Source: Defluviicoccus sp. (GTDB taxonomy: Bacteria > Pseudomonadota > Alphaproteobacteria > MPNO01). From it: a DNA stretch of 5,957 nt. The notes below the pieces were generated by a model. The model was not told the DNA's origin, did not search any database, and was given only the letters and a program-made list of their open reading frames with translations. Shown piece by piece: positions 5,214 to 5,957 of the stretch (within the stretch, counting starts at the first letter, position 1; every line of letters starts with the position of its first letter). The translations under genes were made by a program, and so were the position numbers. Location of the stretch: contig JAPPHW010000198.1 in the NCBI GenBank assembly GCA_028820945.1, forward strand, positions 1 through 5,957, in the 5' to 3' direction.

Positions 5214-5957
5214 TCGCCGAGAGCAAAGCGGAGGGTGCCGGAGTTCCGTCGCGTGTCGATGTTCGCATCGCAGTAGAAAATTTCGGCCCCATCGAGAAGG
5301 GTGAGGTCGAGCTTCGACCGTTGACGATCTTCGTCGGCGCGAGCAATACCGGCAAGACCTACTTCTCGGTGTTGATCTATTCACTGCACAATACGCTGGA
5401 AGGCTTCTCGCGCATTCCCGTTGTTGGTCGCCAGGTAAGTCGCCTGCTGGAGAGATTTGTAGGCAGTTTTGTCTCTTCGGGCGAAGAACGCGCGGCAATC
5501 TCCAGGGAGGCGGAGGAGCTTGGCGACAAGCTGGGAATGGAGGACCAGCCGCTCAGGTTTTCCGATCTGCCCGAAAGGGCCCAAGAGGAAGCAAAGAAGA
5601 CGCTTCTTGGGTCCGATGGGGCGGTGGAAGACCTTATCGATGAACTCAGGCGTTGCTTCGACCTTCCCTCCGCGTCGGGGTTGATTCGAGCACGAGAGGG
5701 AATTGACCGGGCGAGAGTCTCCTTGGGCGTGCAGGAGGGAATGGGGGACCTGTGGGGGTTCGACGCTACGGTCTCTGCTTCCGGCTGCGTGGTTGCAGGA
5801 GAGATCGAAGACATGGTCCTCGTGCCCGCGCGAGGACCTAAATCGGAACTGGGTCGCCGCCTGGAACAGATTGCAGCCCACTTAGAAGCGGGCCAATACC
5901 CAAAAGCGCTTGCCGAACTTCCTCATGTTATTGGACTTGACAGCAGAGAGGCGTACT
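5204..5957 (+). CDS. P-loop ATPase, SMC/ABC-like (OLD/AAA15-type), 3' end beyond window
   Basis: The frame is open for 251 codons from ATG 5204 to the window end. The N-terminus has the layout of recombination- and defence-type ABC ATPases. A short strand with NFGPI (residues 26-30) and a second strand ending VELRPLTIFV (35-44) lead into the Walker A loop GASNTGKT (45-52) and a helix YFSVLIYSLHNTL. Residues about 85-195 are charged and mostly helical, as expected for the arm region inserted between Walker A and the signature motif. The signature, Walker B and any C-terminal nuclease domain lie outside the window. No other in-frame ATG, GTG or TTG exists upstream back to the stop at 5063, so ATG 5204 is the start. 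Its nearest Shine-Dalgarno, GGAG, is 13 nt away, which is poor. Sampled lines are 55-62% GC with many T- and A-ending codons, unlike purK and polA, which suggests transfer. The fold is well supported; specific function is not known. Confidence 0.85.
   Translation, partial: MAVIAESKAEGAGVPSRVDVRIAVENFGPIEKGEVELRPLTIFVGASNTGKTYFSVLIYSLHNTLEGFSRIPVVGRQVSRLLERFVGSFVSSGEERAAISREAEELGDKLGMEDQPLRFSDLPERAQEEAKKTLLGSDGAVEDLIDELRRCFDLPSASGLIRAREGIDRARVSLGVQEGMGDLWGFDATVSASGCVVAGEIEDMVLVPARGPKSELGRRLEQIAAHLEAGQYPKALAELPHVIGLDSREAY

Overview
The window looks like chromosomal DNA from a high-GC alphaproteobacterium. The support is hand-counted GC near 75% in sampled purK and polA stretches, a purE-purK pair, a full-length DNA polymerase I with intact proofreading residues, and intergenic repeats of a style I associate from memory with alphaproteobacterial genomes. 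I cannot name a genus.

Left part (1-1380, + strand): the 3' half of purE is followed after one base by complete purK. These are two consecutive purine-synthesis enzymes and almost certainly one operon. A perfect 16-bp parS centromere site (TGTTTCACGTGAAACA) lies 5 nt beyond the purK stop. Two bases after it comes a GC hairpin with a T-rich tail that should terminate purEK transcription.

Middle part (1381-4710, - strand): polA (921 aa) is followed downstream by a 124-aa protein with a clear signal peptide and two cysteines, probably cotranscribed. purEK and the polA unit converge, so parS sits in the 185-bp gap between convergent genes. Related palindromic intergenic repeats lie on both sides of polA, sharing a 14-bp identical core.

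Right part (4711-5957): a 493-bp divergent intergenic region contains a repeat copy beside the polA leader, a sharp AT-rich patch with small dyads, and an 8-bp inverted repeat with an 18-nt spacer. It is followed by a rightward gene for a P-loop ATPase of the SMC/ABC-like (OLD/AAA15-type) kind, cut by the window end. Sampled GC of this gene is about 59%, well below the housekeeping genes. It may be the first gene of an accessory or defence region, but its partner genes and C-terminal domain are outside the window, so no system can be named. A tiny ORF with a good ribosome-binding site overlaps its start and might couple its translation.

Most of the window is ordinary housekeeping sequence. 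The points of interest are the exact parS, the repeat pair around polA, and the GC-shifted ATPase at the right edge.
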